A DNA stretch of 64,000 nt from assembly GCF_040566545.1 (NCBI RefSeq), contig NZ_JBEWZI010000007.1, positions 140,043-204,042 of the forward strand, in the 5' to 3' direction. The DNA is from Uliginosibacterium flavum. GTDB lineage: Bacteria; Pseudomonadota; Gammaproteobacteria; Burkholderiales; Rhodocyclaceae. Position 1 is the stretch's first letter; each line of letters starts with the position of its first letter. The notes below the pieces were generated by a model, which did no database searches, was not told where the DNA came from, and was given only the letters and a program-made list of their open reading frames with translations. The position numbers and the translations under genes are program-made. Below, piece by piece: positions 18,988 through 28,508 of the stretch.

Positions 18988-19410
18988 ATGAGCACCATTA
19001 CCCACATATTTATAGACTTCGACGGCACGCTGCATACAGCAGATGTGCGCACGCGCGACCTGTTCTGCTGGCTGCCGCTCCTAGTCAAAATCCTAGAACC
19101 CTACACGGCGGTACGCATAATCGTCAGCTCTGATTGGCGAACGCGCTGTAGTGACGAACAGCTCATCCAGATATTGGGACCTCTTGGTAGTCGCTTTGCG
19201 GGAATTACCGAGACGTATGGATCGGATCGGGCCCAAGAAATTCGTGACGACGTCCGCGCCAGAAAGATTACACGCTGGCTTGCCTTGGATGACCACGAGA
19301 CCGTACAGATAGCAGCCAAAAGCAATCCCCGCTTTGTCTGGTGCCCTCCGGACCAAGGCATTTCATGCCCTGTAGTGCAGGCAAAACTGAAGGGGCTGCT
19401 GGCAAGCTGA
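18988..19410 (+). CDS. HAD-like hydrolase-fold protein
   Basis: 140 residues. HAD motif I is FIDFDGTLH (DxDGT) near the N-terminus, motif II is IIVSSDWR, and a DD pair lies in LALDDHE for motif IV. No cap domain is visible, so it is a minimal HAD phosphatase-like protein of the kind often annotated as 'HAD domain-containing protein' in mobile regions. Substrate unknown. GC is lower than in malQ upstream. The 291-base gap before it holds a weak AGCCCAA/TTGGGCT hairpin and no gene. Confidence 0.7.
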   Translation: MSTITHIFIDFDGTLHTADVRTRDLFCWLPLLVKILEPYTAVRIIVSSDWRTRCSDEQLIQILGPLGSRFAGITETYGSDRAQEIRDDVRARKITRWLALDDHETVQIAAKSNPRFVWCPPDQGISCPVVQAKLKGLLAS

Positions 19411-20007
19411 GCTTGGACTGCGCCTTCTTTTGTATGAACTTCAGTGCTCACGGCTGCGTTCCAGAAACCTAACTTGTAAGTGGACGGACCCAGGGATCCG
19501 TCTACGGTTAATAGTGCGGACAGAGAGCGAGGCACGACAGCGCATGAACGCCCGCTTTCGGTACGCATGTCTGACGGTCCGTTGATGGCCGGCTTCTGCC
19601 TGATTGTACGCATTCGGCATACGTTCCGCAGCCCCAGGTACACCAACGACCGCTCTCACTGTCCTTATCCGGATCATGCCGATTCTTAACCCGACATTCG
19701 TAGTCGCCACGGTTAAAAGCTGGGTTATCTAGTCGAGCTGTGCCTCAGCCGGATGCTCGGTGACTTCAGCTCGGCCGAAATAGGTAGTTGAGTTTCTACG
19801 CGATTTAGTCAGCTATATTCTGGTTCGTAGTAGGGGCGCTGAGCATGGCAGATTGAATTCAACTACGTCGATCTGCATTCCATTGGAGCGTTCCAGAGAA
19901 GACCGCAGCTGACCAGAAAACGCTAACCAGCCACGGCTCCAGGGCGATGACTACGAAGCAACGAGAGGGAGAAATACCATCGTCATGTAGTTATAATCGC
20001 ACGACCT
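19411..20007. other. Non-coding stretch with direct-repeat copy A
   Basis: No gene supported. At 19587-19700 lies a diverged copy of a sequence that recurs at 23968-24094 in the same orientation. Shared blocks are GGCCGGCTTCTG, TGTACGCATT, CCAACGACCG.TCTCAC and ATCCGGATCA.GCCGA. The two copies flank the SDR/oxidoreductase/LysR module. Confidence 0.55.
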
Positions 20008-20829
20008 TCACGAATGCTCGGCAACAAAATTGTTGAACCAAGGACGCAGACCACCCAAGGTAAAGCCTCCATCGACCAGTAGACTTTGACCGGTGACAAA
20101 TCGCGCCTCATCAGAGAGCAGCCAGACCACCGCATCGGCAACGTCCTCCGGCTGACCGATGCGTTGCAATGGCGTGTGCTTCTGGAACGGCAACGCGGCC
20201 GTCTCTGAAGCAAGCACGCCACTGGCCATCGGTGTGGCGATGATGCCTGGACTGACGTTGTTGATGCGAATTTGCTTGGAACCCACTTCCAGCGCGACTG
20301 TGCGAGTCAGCGCATCCAACGCCGCTTTTCCCGCCGCATAGGCTGCCAGCCCGGGCATTACGCCATGCGCCGTCCACGATGAGGTGTTAACGATGGCGCC
20401 CCCGGCGCCCGCCGCCTGCATGGTGGCAATCTCGTATTTCAGGCAGGCGAACACACCGCGCAGATTGATCGCCATCACCGCGTCGAAATCGGCAAAGCTC
20501 ATTTCCTGGAGGGGTGCGAAGGCGCCCAGCACGCCGGCATTGTTCCAGGCCATGTGCAAAGCACCGAAGGTAGTAACGGTCTTCGACACCAGCGCCTCTA
20601 CCTGCTCCGGATCTGACACATCAGTCGGGACGGCCAAGGCGATGCCGCCGGCAGCCTTAATGTCAGCGACGACCTGATTCAACTCCGCCGGCCGTCTACC
20701 TGCAATCACGACATTGGCGCCTTCGCGACCAAAGCGCAACGCGGCTGCCTTGCCCATGCCGGTTCCGCCGCCGGTGATGAGAACCGTCCGTCCGCTGAAG
20801 CGCTTTTCTGGGAATACGTTTGTGGTCAT
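20008..20829 (-). CDS. Short-chain dehydrogenase/reductase
   Basis: 273 residues, classical SDR. The cofactor motif TGGGTGMGKAAA is at the N-terminus and is followed by NNAGVLG. The catalytic set is NTSSW with the YAAGK (YxxxK) pair, and the C-terminus has LVDGGFTLGG. The start ATG at 20829 has GGAG nine bases upstream; longer open reading upstream is not supported. It is the third gene of a minus-strand group (SDR2, quinone oxidoreductase, SDR1) divergent from a LysR regulator. Substrate unknown. Confidence 0.85.
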   Translation of the reverse strand: MTTNVFPEKRFSGRTVLITGGGTGMGKAAALRFGREGANVVIAGRRPAELNQVVADIKAAGGIALAVPTDVSDPEQVEALVSKTVTTFGALHMAWNNAGVLGAFAPLQEMSFADFDAVMAINLRGVFACLKYEIATMQAAGAGGAIVNTSSWTAHGVMPGLAAYAAGKAALDALTRTVALEVGSKQIRINNVSPGIIATPMASGVLASETAALPFQKHTPLQRIGQPEDVADAVVWLLSDEARFVTGQSLLVDGGFTLGGLRPWFNNFVAEHS

Positions 20830-20929
20830 TTTCAGTTTCTCCAAACTGGCCTGCCTGGCAGGCCGAGTGACAGGGTGGGCACAGGCTGCCCATTGTTGAA
20901 CAATCAGAATGCTGAGGGTCTTCCGTGGC

Positions 20930-21934
20930 TCAATGCGTGATGCCCAGCTTGCCGAAGTGCCGCCCTCCGACACTGAGCTCGGCATACGCCGCGTGGGTGT
21001 CGTCGATACTGAAAACGCGGTCGATGACCGGCACGATGTGATGGGTGGCAATCGCTCGGGCCGCCTCCGCCAAATCGGCCACCGAGCCGGTGTTGTTACC
21101 GACGATGCGCAACGCCTTGACGATGATCGGCAGCAGGTCGATCGTGGATGCGGTACCACCAACAAAGCCAACCGTGAATACCGTGCCGCCCACCGCCGCC
21201 GCGTTGAGCGAGCGCACGATGGTCGCTGCGCCAACCGTCTCCACGACCAGGTCGGCGCCGCGCCCTTCGGTGAGTTTCAGAACCTCGTCGTCCCAGGCCG
21301 GCGTGGCGCGGTAGTTGATCAGGTGATCCGCACCAAGCTGACGCGCACGTTCCAGCTTTTCATAGGACGACGACGCAAGAATCACCGTGGCACCAGACGC
21401 TTTGGCAAACTGCAAGGCAAAGATGCTGACTCCGCCGGTTCCCAGTAGCAGCACCACCGATCCGGGGCGCAGTTGCGCCGAACGCACCGCGTTCCAGGCC
21501 GTTGTCGCGGCGATGGGCAGCGCCGCACCCTGAACAAAATCCAGGTGAACCGGCAAGGCAACCAGGCACGTGGCCGGGACGACCACGTACTCGGCCAGCG
21601 ATCCAGGCAGCGTAACGCCGCGCATTGCGGCGACATTGCGCGGCATGATGGCTCCGCCCTGCCAGTTCGGCATGAAGTGCGGGATCACCCGGTCGCCAAC
21701 GGCCAGGCCGCTGACGCCTTCACCCAGCGCGGCGACTTCGCCCGCACCGTCAGCAACCGGAATCATCGGGAAGTTGGCGCCGGGGAAGTCGCCCGTCGCG
21801 ATGGCCACGTCGACAAAGTTAAGCGCGGCGGCGCGCAGGCGTACCAGTACTTCACCACGACCGGCCTTCGGATCAGGCAACTCGGTCTGGCGAAACGCGG
21901 TGAGGGAGGGAGCGGTAAGCTGGATGGCTTTCAT
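20930..21934 (-). CDS. Zinc-independent quinone oxidoreductase / MDR-family alcohol dehydrogenase
   Basis: 334 residues of the medium-chain dehydrogenase family. GroES-like N-terminal part: GRGEVLVRLRAAALNFVDVAIATGDFPG. Rossmann part: VLLLGTGGVSIFALQFAKASGATVI, then ADHLINYR. It has no structural Cys4 zinc site, so it is closer to NADPH:quinone reductases than to classical ADHs. It lies between two SDR genes and probably shares their transcript and the divergent LysR control. Substrate unknown. Confidence 0.85.
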   Translation of the reverse strand: MKAIQLTAPSLTAFRQTELPDPKAGRGEVLVRLRAAALNFVDVAIATGDFPGANFPMIPVADGAGEVAALGEGVSGLAVGDRVIPHFMPNWQGGAIMPRNVAAMRGVTLPGSLAEYVVVPATCLVALPVHLDFVQGAALPIAATTAWNAVRSAQLRPGSVVLLLGTGGVSIFALQFAKASGATVILASSSYEKLERARQLGADHLINYRATPAWDDEVLKLTEGRGADLVVETVGAATIVRSLNAAAVGGTVFTVGFVGGTASTIDLLPIIVKALRIVGNNTGSVADLAEAARAIATHHIVPVIDRVFSIDDTHAAYAELSVGGRHFGKLGITH

Positions 21935-21975
21935 GGTTTTTTCTCAGGGATGGAAAAAGTGTTGTGCGGGGAGGG

Positions 21976-22734
21976 TCAGTGCGCAAAGAAATGCATGCCG
22001 CCATCGACCGGGATGACGGCGCCGGTGATGTAGCGTGCCAGCGGCGAGGCGAGGAAGGCGACCAGTTGCCCGATGTCTTCCGGATCGCCGAAGTAGCCGA
22101 TGGGGATGTTCCGGGCGATGAAAGCGCGCCGGCTTTCATCGGTCGGGTGCAATTTGTCGAGGACCTGCTCGCTGTTGATCCGGCCAGGCGGGATCGTGTT
22201 GACGGTGATGCCCTGTGCTGCCACGTCGCAGGACAGGCCCTTGGCCCACAGATGCAGCGCCGCCTTGGCGGCGGTGGCGGCATTGAGCGAGCGGGGCTCC
22301 ATCGAGCCGCTGATGTTGACGATACGGCCCCACTGTCGCGCCTGCATCGCCGGCAACACGGCCTGGGTCAGCCGGCGTGCGGCGGTGAAATTCAAGGCGA
22401 AGGCCTCGTCCCAGTCCGCGTCGGAGCCATCGTGCTGCGTCGGGCGCGCACCGCCAGCGCAATTGACCAAGATATCGATTGGGCCGAGCACCGCACCAGC
22501 TTGCGCAACGATGCGCGTCGCGTCGGCCGCGACGGTCACGTCACCGATCACGACGAGGGGTCTTTCTGCTCCGGTGCCGGCGATTTGCGTGGCGAGGCGT
22601 GCAAGCAGGTCGCCGCGCCGCGCCGTGATGGCAAGCCTGACGCCTTCCCGGGCCAGCACCCGCGCGACACCGGCACCGATGCCGGCGCTGGCCCCCGAGA
22701 CCAGCGCGGCGCGTCCTTTGATATTCAAGTCCAT
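21976..22734 (-). CDS. SDR-family protein lacking the catalytic tyrosine
   Basis: 252 residues with an SDR fold. It has SGASAGIGAGVARVLA, then NCAGGARP, NISGS, and IPVDGGMHFFAH at the end. Where classical SDRs have YxxxK it reads NAATAAKAAL: the Lys is there but Tyr is replaced by Ala. A related SDR branch with the same AxxxK arrangement and PPGRI is, as far as I recall, widespread, so this need not be a mutation. The start ATG at 22734 is chosen over one at 22770. It is the first gene of the minus-strand group, 182 bases from the divergent LysR gene. Confidence 0.8.
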   Translation of the reverse strand: MDLNIKGRAALVSGASAGIGAGVARVLAREGVRLAITARRGDLLARLATQIAGTGAERPLVVIGDVTVAADATRIVAQAGAVLGPIDILVNCAGGARPTQHDGSDADWDEAFALNFTAARRLTQAVLPAMQARQWGRIVNISGSMEPRSLNAATAAKAALHLWAKGLSCDVAAQGITVNTIPPGRINSEQVLDKLHPTDESRRAFIARNIPIGYFGDPEDIGQLVAFLASPLARYITGAVIPVDGGMHFFAH

Positions 22735-22916
22735 GATCGTTTCCCAATCGTTGAGGTGCGGTGACTGCAAGCCGACCTACCCAGCCATTTCTGAAGTCCC
22801 GGGTTTGTCCGAGTGGCCCTCGGCCACTGCGGCAGCAGGAAAGGCATCAGTGTCATTGAAAATAAAACGGAGATAAACTGCGGCACGATTGATTGATTTG
22901 CAACTAGGGATTTTTA

Positions 22917-23795
22917 ATGAACCTCCTCGACAGCATGAAGGTGTATGTTCTGGCCGTTGAAAAAGGCAGCTTGAGCGCTGCCGCGACGGCTTGCCGCATT
23001 TCGGCGACGATGGCCGGCAATCACCTGCGCACGCTCGAAAAACGTCTGGGAATGCAACTGCTCAACCGGACAACCCGGCGCCAACATCTCACCGCCTTCG
23101 GCGAGGACTACTACACGCGCTGCAAGGAAATCCTCAGACTGGTGGCCGAAACGGATGTGCAAGCACAAAATTTGCAACTGGCGCCCGCCGGGAAGCTGCG
23201 TATTTCCGCGCCCGTCACCTTCGGTACCGAAGCGCTGATGCCCGCTTTGGCCGTGTACTTGGAGCGTTACCCTGAAGTGAGCGTCGACGTGGTTTTGTCT
23301 GATCACGTCGTGGATCTGGTCGAAGAAGGGTTCGAGGCCGCGATCCGTATCGGCCAATTGCCAGATTCAGCGCTGATAGCCAAGTCGCTGGCGCCTTATC
23401 GGCTGATGATTTGCGCGTCCCCAGCCTACTTGGCACGCCGCGGCACGCCGGAAAAACCGGAGGATCTGAGCCAGCATGAATGCTTGTCTTTCGCGCCCGC
23501 CGCTTTGGTGCATTGGCGCCTGACGGACCACGACGGTGCCTGCCGCGTTCCTGTTTCCGGCCGATTGCAGGTCAATCACGGACAGGCGCTACGCGTTGCC
23601 GCGTTGCACGGCCTAGGTATCGTATTGCAACCCGCGATTTTATTGGAGGCCGATGTGCGGGAAGGTCACCTTGTCCAACTATTCCCCACACATGAACTCC
23701 CCAGCCGTCCGATGAGCGTGGTCTATCTTTCGGATAGGTACCGCTCGCCCAAGCTGCGCAGCTTTGTGGATTTTTTGGTGGAACACTTCTGCTGA
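22917..23795 (+). CDS. LysR-type transcriptional regulator
   Basis: 292 residues. The helix-turn-helix is MNLLDSMKVYVLAVEKGSLSAAATACRISATMAGNHLRTLEKRLGMQLLNRTTRR. The effector domain resembles the AaeR/DsdC-type branch (PAGKLRISAPVTFG, VRIGQLPDS-like AIRIGQLPDSALIAK). It is divergent from the SDR/oxidoreductase group, the usual layout for a LysR protein that controls the neighbouring genes in response to their substrate. The shared 182-base gap should hold its T-N11-A operator. Confidence 0.88.
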   Translation: MNLLDSMKVYVLAVEKGSLSAAATACRISATMAGNHLRTLEKRLGMQLLNRTTRRQHLTAFGEDYYTRCKEILRLVAETDVQAQNLQLAPAGKLRISAPVTFGTEALMPALAVYLERYPEVSVDVVLSDHVVDLVEEGFEAAIRIGQLPDSALIAKSLAPYRLMICASPAYLARRGTPEKPEDLSQHECLSFAPAALVHWRLTDHDGACRVPVSGRLQVNHGQALRVAALHGLGIVLQPAILLEADVREGHLVQLFPTHELPSRPMSVVYLSDRYRSPKLRSFVDFLVEHFC

Positions 23796-24198
23796 CAGGA
23801 GTGTACCGCTGGCATTCGGTCAGCGTTGCTACTGGGGCATGGTGGTCGACAGAACTCGCGATTGCTCTGGCCGAGTTGCCGAGTCGCCGAGTCGCCGAGT
23901 CGAGGCAGTGACGATGTCAGTTTGCCCACCAAAAACCGGTCGTTCGGCTAAGTCGTCAGAAACCGCCGGCCGGCTTCTGTCTGACTGTACGCATTAGGCA
24001 CTCGGCATTCGGCATTCGCTTCGCATCGCCTAGTACGCCAACGACCGGTCTCACCGTCCTCATCCGGATCAAGCCGACCCACAAGAGACATTCGACCCGA
24101 AGTTCCACCAACGACAGCTTACGAAGTTAAGCTGCCTTTCGCCCAGACATTGCCGTCGTGAACACAGGCCTTCGGTTCTTGTTGGGATTGAAGTCGGC
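23796..24198. other. Non-coding stretch with direct-repeat copy B and a short tandem repeat
   Basis: No gene supported. CCGAGTTG then CCGAGTCG repeated about three times lies at 23874-23902. Copy B of the diverged direct repeat (partner at 19587-19700) lies at 23968-24094. The whole stretch looks like decayed mobile DNA. Confidence 0.5.
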
Positions 24199-24740
24199 GC
24201 TATTTGCGCAGTAGTCTAAGTCCGTTCGCCACCACCACCAGACAGCCCCCAATCGGCAAAAATGCCATCTACATCGTACCAGTACCCATCAAGGTCAGAA
24301 CGAGAAACACGGCCTTTATGCTCAAGGCAAGCGCGATATTTTGCAATAGCAACGCATGCGTGTAGCGAGACAGGCGAATGAAGCGTGACAGCTTGAGCAA
24401 GTCGTCGTCCATCAGAGCAACGTCTGCCGCGTTCATTGCAAACCCGATGTCGGCACATGCGAGAGCCGGGCCATCATTAATGCCATCACCAACCACGCCG
24501 ACAGCACCACTACTTGAGAGCGTCTCCTCAATCACCTTGAGCTTGTCTTTTGGCAGCAAATTGCGGTGCGCTTCGTCGATGCCGACCAGAGTCGCAATGG
24601 CGAGTGCCGTGTGGGCATTGTCACCGGTCAGCATGAGGGTCTTGATCCCCAGTGCGTGGAGTTCCGCAATTGCCTCGCGACTGTGTTCTTTCACCGTATC
24701 CGCCACGGCGAACAATCCGAGAACGCCCTGGGTACGCGTG
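24199..24740 (-). pseudogene. Remnant of a P1B-type heavy-metal ATPase
   Basis: The frame encodes the C-terminal third of a ZntA/CadA-type pump. FAVADTVKEHSREAIAELHALG, MLTGDNAHTA, VGDGINDGPALACADIGFAM and DVALMDDDL can be read. Roughly 10 residues expected between GFAM and DVAL (AGTDTAIET) are missing. GTGTM is followed by TAG where Trp is usual, and the terminal NGLRLLRK is in another register. There is no N-terminal metal site, membrane part or DKTGT phosphorylation motif. Clearly non-functional. Confidence 0.85.
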
Positions 24741-24839
24741 GAGCGATGGTTCTGCGGGGCATCCTTACAGCGATCCGAAAGGACCGGATGCCTCGCGGAT
24801 GATATGGTTTTTTATTGCCGGGCAATTTTCCAGAACAGC

Positions 24840-25341
24840 AGACCAGGATCAGGAATTCACCCAACTGGAAGTTTGGCAAAGCCGCCGCGCAACCCTGCCC
24901 AACCAGATCGAACGCCCGCACGTCAGGACGCAAGCCGAGGAGTTCAATGACGTAACCAGAGAGGCCGGGACACAAGTACCCAGTACACGTACTTACGATT
25001 ACTGCATCTATTTCAGTCGCTTCAAGCCCGGCATTCTTAAGCGCGCGCTCGCCTGCCTCGGCGGCCAACGCAGGCGCCTTGCTGGCGAAGCGGTGCGAAA
25101 GCGTATTTGGGTCAATGTTGAATGCGTCCTAGATCGAATCGACGGCGAGGCGACGTGCATCGATTCCATTATCATTGTGCAGAACCGTTCGCATAATGAA
25201 GCGAGTGCGCGAATTCAAGCGCTCTGACCACGCGGACGCTTCGAACGCTTTCAGGCATTCTACCTTCGTGTAGCGCTTCGGCGGATTCGCGGTGCCAATG
25301 CCGCGAAAGTACATTGCTGATTTGTCAGAAGCGATGATCAT
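24840..25341 (-). pseudogene. Remnant of a type III polyketide synthase (chalcone/stilbene synthase-like)
   Basis: The readable part is the N-terminal third: FRGIGTANPPKRYTK, RFIMRTVLHNDNGIDARRLAVDSI, then a TAG where Leu or a similar residue is expected, and in the same frame DAFNIDPNTLSHRFASKAPALAAEAGERALKNAG. VSTCTGYLCPGLSGYVIELLGLRPDVRAFDLVGQGCAAALPN follows, with the catalytic Cys in GQGCAAAL. Homology ends soon after at about 24850. Both an in-frame stop and a 3' truncation are present, so it is not functional. Confidence 0.8.
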
Positions 25342-25371
25342 CCCGCGAGTGCCATTCTGCGCATGGCACAT

Positions 25372-26060
25372 GAATCGGCTTCGCCGATTTCTTTCGCTGA
25401 TAGTCCCTGAGCGCCACTATTAACTTTTCGCATTACCGGAATTCCTTGTCACTTGGCACGCAGGAGCGCAAAAAGTTTTCCATCGGCGGGTTTCATATGT
25501 GCAATGCGTAGATTACGCCATAGGACGCGGTAACAACCTGTCGCCAGCGTGAGATATGTAGACGCACGATCTTCCAACGGGAATGTGGTGTCGGTGCGCT
25601 AACGAACCCATCGTGTCCATGCGCGAAACGCGCCTCCTGTTACCCGTGGTGCCGCAGTTCTTCGAAGACGCATGTACAAGCTGAGTGCTTTGCGATGGCA
25701 AAAATGCCGTTCTGATGATCGTCTTCTATCAATTTTTTAGTCTTATGTACTCCAACGTACTGACCGTACCAAAATTTGCAATTAGTTTTCTGTTCGAACG
25801 AGAAGCTCGGTCACGTTAGCGCGGCCCTCGCTACGCGCATCCCAAATGCGCCACCCGATGTACTGATATTGAAGGCCCACGTCTACGAGGCAGGATGGAT
25901 ATCGCAATGGCGCACACCCGATTTTTCATTTTCCCGGTCTCGCTTGAGGCCCTGGCATCAAGGGCAACCCCTGCCTTCGGCATCTTTTTCCAGCCCCTCA
26001 GGAGAGCATTCTCGAATGGCTGCGACATAAATGTGAGACGCGCGCACTCGGTACCATGCC
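25372..26060. other. Non-coding or fully decayed stretch
   Basis: Nearly 700 bases with no reading frame that I can support on either strand. Short open frames give no recognisable domain. It lies between two pseudogenes of the island and is best read as degraded DNA. Confidence 0.5.
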
Positions 26061-26594
26061 ATGAATGATGCCACCACTGTACTTCTTATCGAGGACGATC
26101 CCGCTGATGCCAAACTGATCCAGGACGCTCTTGTTGACACGGCAGACGGCTGCTTTCACGTGGAATTGGTGACTTGCCTTGCCGAAGCGCTGAAACGACT
26201 CAATGAAGAGCGTGTCGAAGTAATTTTGCTGGATGTGACATTGCCCGACGCTCAGGGCATCGACGCCTTCGATCGGGTGTCGCACGCCGCGCCGGATTCC
26301 CTGATTCTTGTTCTCTGTGGCGCAATTGATGAAGAAACTGCGCGTCAAGCCATGCAACGCGGCGCGCACGACTATCTTTCCAAAGCTCATATTGATGCGC
26401 ACTGGCTGCCACGTGCTCTGCGCTATGTCATAGAGCGCGAAAGCGCGCGCGACGCGCTGCGGAATAGCGAAGAGCGCTTCCGGGCGATAAGCGACGCCTC
26501 TCCACTGGGCAGCATCGCGCCCTCCCAACAAGGTGGCTCAAGCCCGATGTACATCCCCACAATCATGCGAGAGAACTGGTCGACCACCAGATAG
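26061..26594 (+). pseudogene. Response-regulator receiver with start of a PAS domain, truncated
   Basis: Residues 1-125 form a receiver domain. LLIEDDPADAKLIQ holds the acidic pair, LLDVTLPDAQGID the phospho-Asp, and SKAHID the Lys. SEERFRAISDASPLG then begins a PAS-like sensor segment. Homology stops at about residue 155. From there the frame runs through the antisense of a transposase fragment (26513-26677) and ends with no domain sense. The original was probably a longer receiver-PAS-GGDEF/EAL or kinase protein cut by the transposon sequence. Confidence 0.7.
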
Positions 26595-26677
26595 AGGGTC
26601 GGACGGCCGAGGATCTTGTTCGGATCAAGCCGGGAGACGATATAGACGTCCATGACCGTTGCATCGATGTAGTAACG
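26513..26677 (-). pseudogene. Fragment of a TnsB/TniA-type DDE transposase
   Basis: The minus strand reads RYYIDATVMDVYIVS, then LGRPTLYLVVDQFSRMIVGMYIGLEPPCWEGAM. This is the core of the rve-type catalytic domain of TnsB/TniA transposases, with the first catalytic Asp in IDAT and the second in VVDQFSRM. Only about 55 residues remain; the Glu and the flanking domains are gone. Its orientation (away from glmS) matches tns genes of a Tn7-like element whose right end is at 28841-28924. Confidence 0.7.
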
Positions 26678-26786
26678 AATATGGGATAGCGCACAAGTCG
26701 ATATTTCGCTTCAGGAGAAGGTTGCTGCTCTCGATCACGCACTATCGCCACAAGCTATTGAGCGGCTGCTTATCTATCGAACGTTC

Positions 26787-28508
26787 TTGCGGAATGTAGT
26801 TGAGGAAATTAGGAATGAGCTCCAGAAAAAGCTATCGAATTCACTTTGGGAAAGAGTAAAGAATTCATTCTCAGGTCGCGTCGAAAGCTTGCATTCTGAG
26901 CTTGAAGCCTTTCTGGAGAACTATTCGGATGAAAACTTCATACGCGTAGTCGGCATCCGCTGTATGCAACGGAAGGAGTCTGGCTCTTCGGCATCGACCT
27001 CCCAAAGAGTTGCTAGTGCGGCGCTTAATATTTCTCAGGAAAAGGTCGGAGCCACTTTAACGTCTGAGTCGAAGGAGGCAAATGAGGTCAAGCGCTCAGG
27101 CGAATCAGAGTATGCCGATTTGTTGCTCAATGTATTCAATCCCGCAGATCTAATCGGCAAACTGAAATCGGTTCTGAAAAGGGCAGGATTTCGGCATCTA
27201 TTTGTACTGATTGATGATTTCTCTGAGCTACCGCTGGACCCTATGCGGGCGGTCGTAGACGTGCTTCTTGCTCCGCTAAACAACCTCTCAGATGAGTTCA
27301 TCAAGCTCAAGATTGCGGCGTATCCCGGACGGATCTATCTAGGATCGATAGACCGCACGAAGATCGACGAGGTTTACCTAGATTTATTTAAATTGTATGG
27401 ATCCGGCGACATCACCCGATTGGAAGAAAACGGCGTCGATTTTACAAAGAGGCTTGTACTTCAACGCCTCACACACTACTGCGGGGCAGACCCAACTCGA
27501 TTCTTCGAGAAGAACAACGAAGAAGTTTTCAGGCATCTCTTCAATGCTTGTCTCTGCAATCCCCGAATTCTTGGACACACACTTGTTTATCTGTATGAAT
27601 CTCATGTTTCAGCGGGAAAAGTCATTGGCCTAAGAGCGATTGCCGATGCGTCCCGCAAGTTCTACGAGGAGAAAGTTGAGAGTTTCTTCCAGTCAGGGCG
27701 ATTCCTACAGGAAGCATTTGATGAAAGATCGTCAATATTCAGCTTAAAAGAGCTATTGGAATCGTTTGTTCATCGTGCGCGCGAACTACGTCGCCACACA
27801 TCCAGTGTCTTCACTGCCATCGAAGGAACGCCTCCAACCAGTCACTTCCACGTTGCTCTTGAGCACGAACCTCTCCTGGCGACGCTGGAGCTTAATTTCT
27901 TCTTGACGAAGTATTTCGAGATGACAAACCGTGAGGGGCGCAAGGTTGCAATATTTGCGCTCAATCTTGGGCTCTGCGAAAAATACGCGATCGCCTTCGG
28001 AAGACCCACGGGGGAGCGCGTCTTTCGCCTTTACTTCGTTGAACGAGTTTTTGACTACTCGCCCCAGATACTGAACTATCTTCGTAACAATCAGGAAATT
28101 GTTTGTTGTGGCTGCGGCGCGAAGTTCGAATTGGTGGACTTGGACAAGCTTCAATTCTTTGGAATGCGCTGCCCCAAATGCCAAGAAGGCCATTGCAGAG
28201 TCATAAATCTGTCAAGAAAATACGAATCAGAGCTTAAGTCGGTCAGGGGGGAGCTGCTACTTCCGCGAACAGAACTGGGCATTCTTCAAACGTTGGAAGC
28301 GTCCAGCGAGTCGATGCGGGCTGGCGAAATAGCGGAGGAATTAGACTGCTCCCATCAGCTAGTTGGCCGTAGAGCCAAACATCTTGAAGAACGAAAATTG
28401 GTCGACAGGGAACTTGATACTGATGGTCGGCGGACGTATGCACTAACCGAGCTAGCCAGGCGAAGTTACTTTGACCCAACCGTCTCGGCAGATCTCAAGG
28501 TGGAGTAG
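26787..28508 (+). CDS. 5'-truncated P-loop ATPase-like protein with zinc ribbon and winged helix
   Basis: 573 residues from a TTG. Near residue 140, HLFVLIDDFSEL looks like a Walker B strand, but no Walker A (GxxxxGKS/T) is present. The same frame stays open upstream to 26676 (IWDSAQVDISLQEKV...) without a plausible start. I conclude that the N-terminus with Walker A was lost at the junction with the TnsB fragment. Around residue 440 are CCGCG...MRCPKC (a Cys4 zinc ribbon). The last 90 residues form a winged helix (AGEIAEELDCSHQLVGRRAKHLEERKLVDRE). Family not recognised. ATPases with C-terminal DNA-binding modules are common as defence cargo; that role is speculation. Confidence 0.55.
   Translation: MRNVVEEIRNELQKKLSNSLWERVKNSFSGRVESLHSELEAFLENYSDENFIRVVGIRCMQRKESGSSASTSQRVASAALNISQEKVGATLTSESKEANEVKRSGESEYADLLLNVFNPADLIGKLKSVLKRAGFRHLFVLIDDFSELPLDPMRAVVDVLLAPLNNLSDEFIKLKIAAYPGRIYLGSIDRTKIDEVYLDLFKLYGSGDITRLEENGVDFTKRLVLQRLTHYCGADPTRFFEKNNEEVFRHLFNACLCNPRILGHTLVYLYESHVSAGKVIGLRAIADASRKFYEEKVESFFQSGRFLQEAFDERSSIFSLKELLESFVHRARELRRHTSSVFTAIEGTPPTSHFHVALEHEPLLATLELNFFLTKYFEMTNREGRKVAIFALNLGLCEKYAIAFGRPTGERVFRLYFVERVFDYSPQILNYLRNNQEIVCCGCGAKFELVDLDKLQFFGMRCPKCQEGHCRVINLSRKYESELKSVRGELLLPRTELGILQTLEASSESMRAGEIAEELDCSHQLVGRRAKHLEERKLVDRELDTDGRRTYALTELARRSYFDPTVSADLKVE

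Noticed and set aside
25513..25701. Small minus-strand gene in the island gap
   Set aside because: 62 residues with no domain, no ribosome-binding site, and surrounded by decayed DNA.
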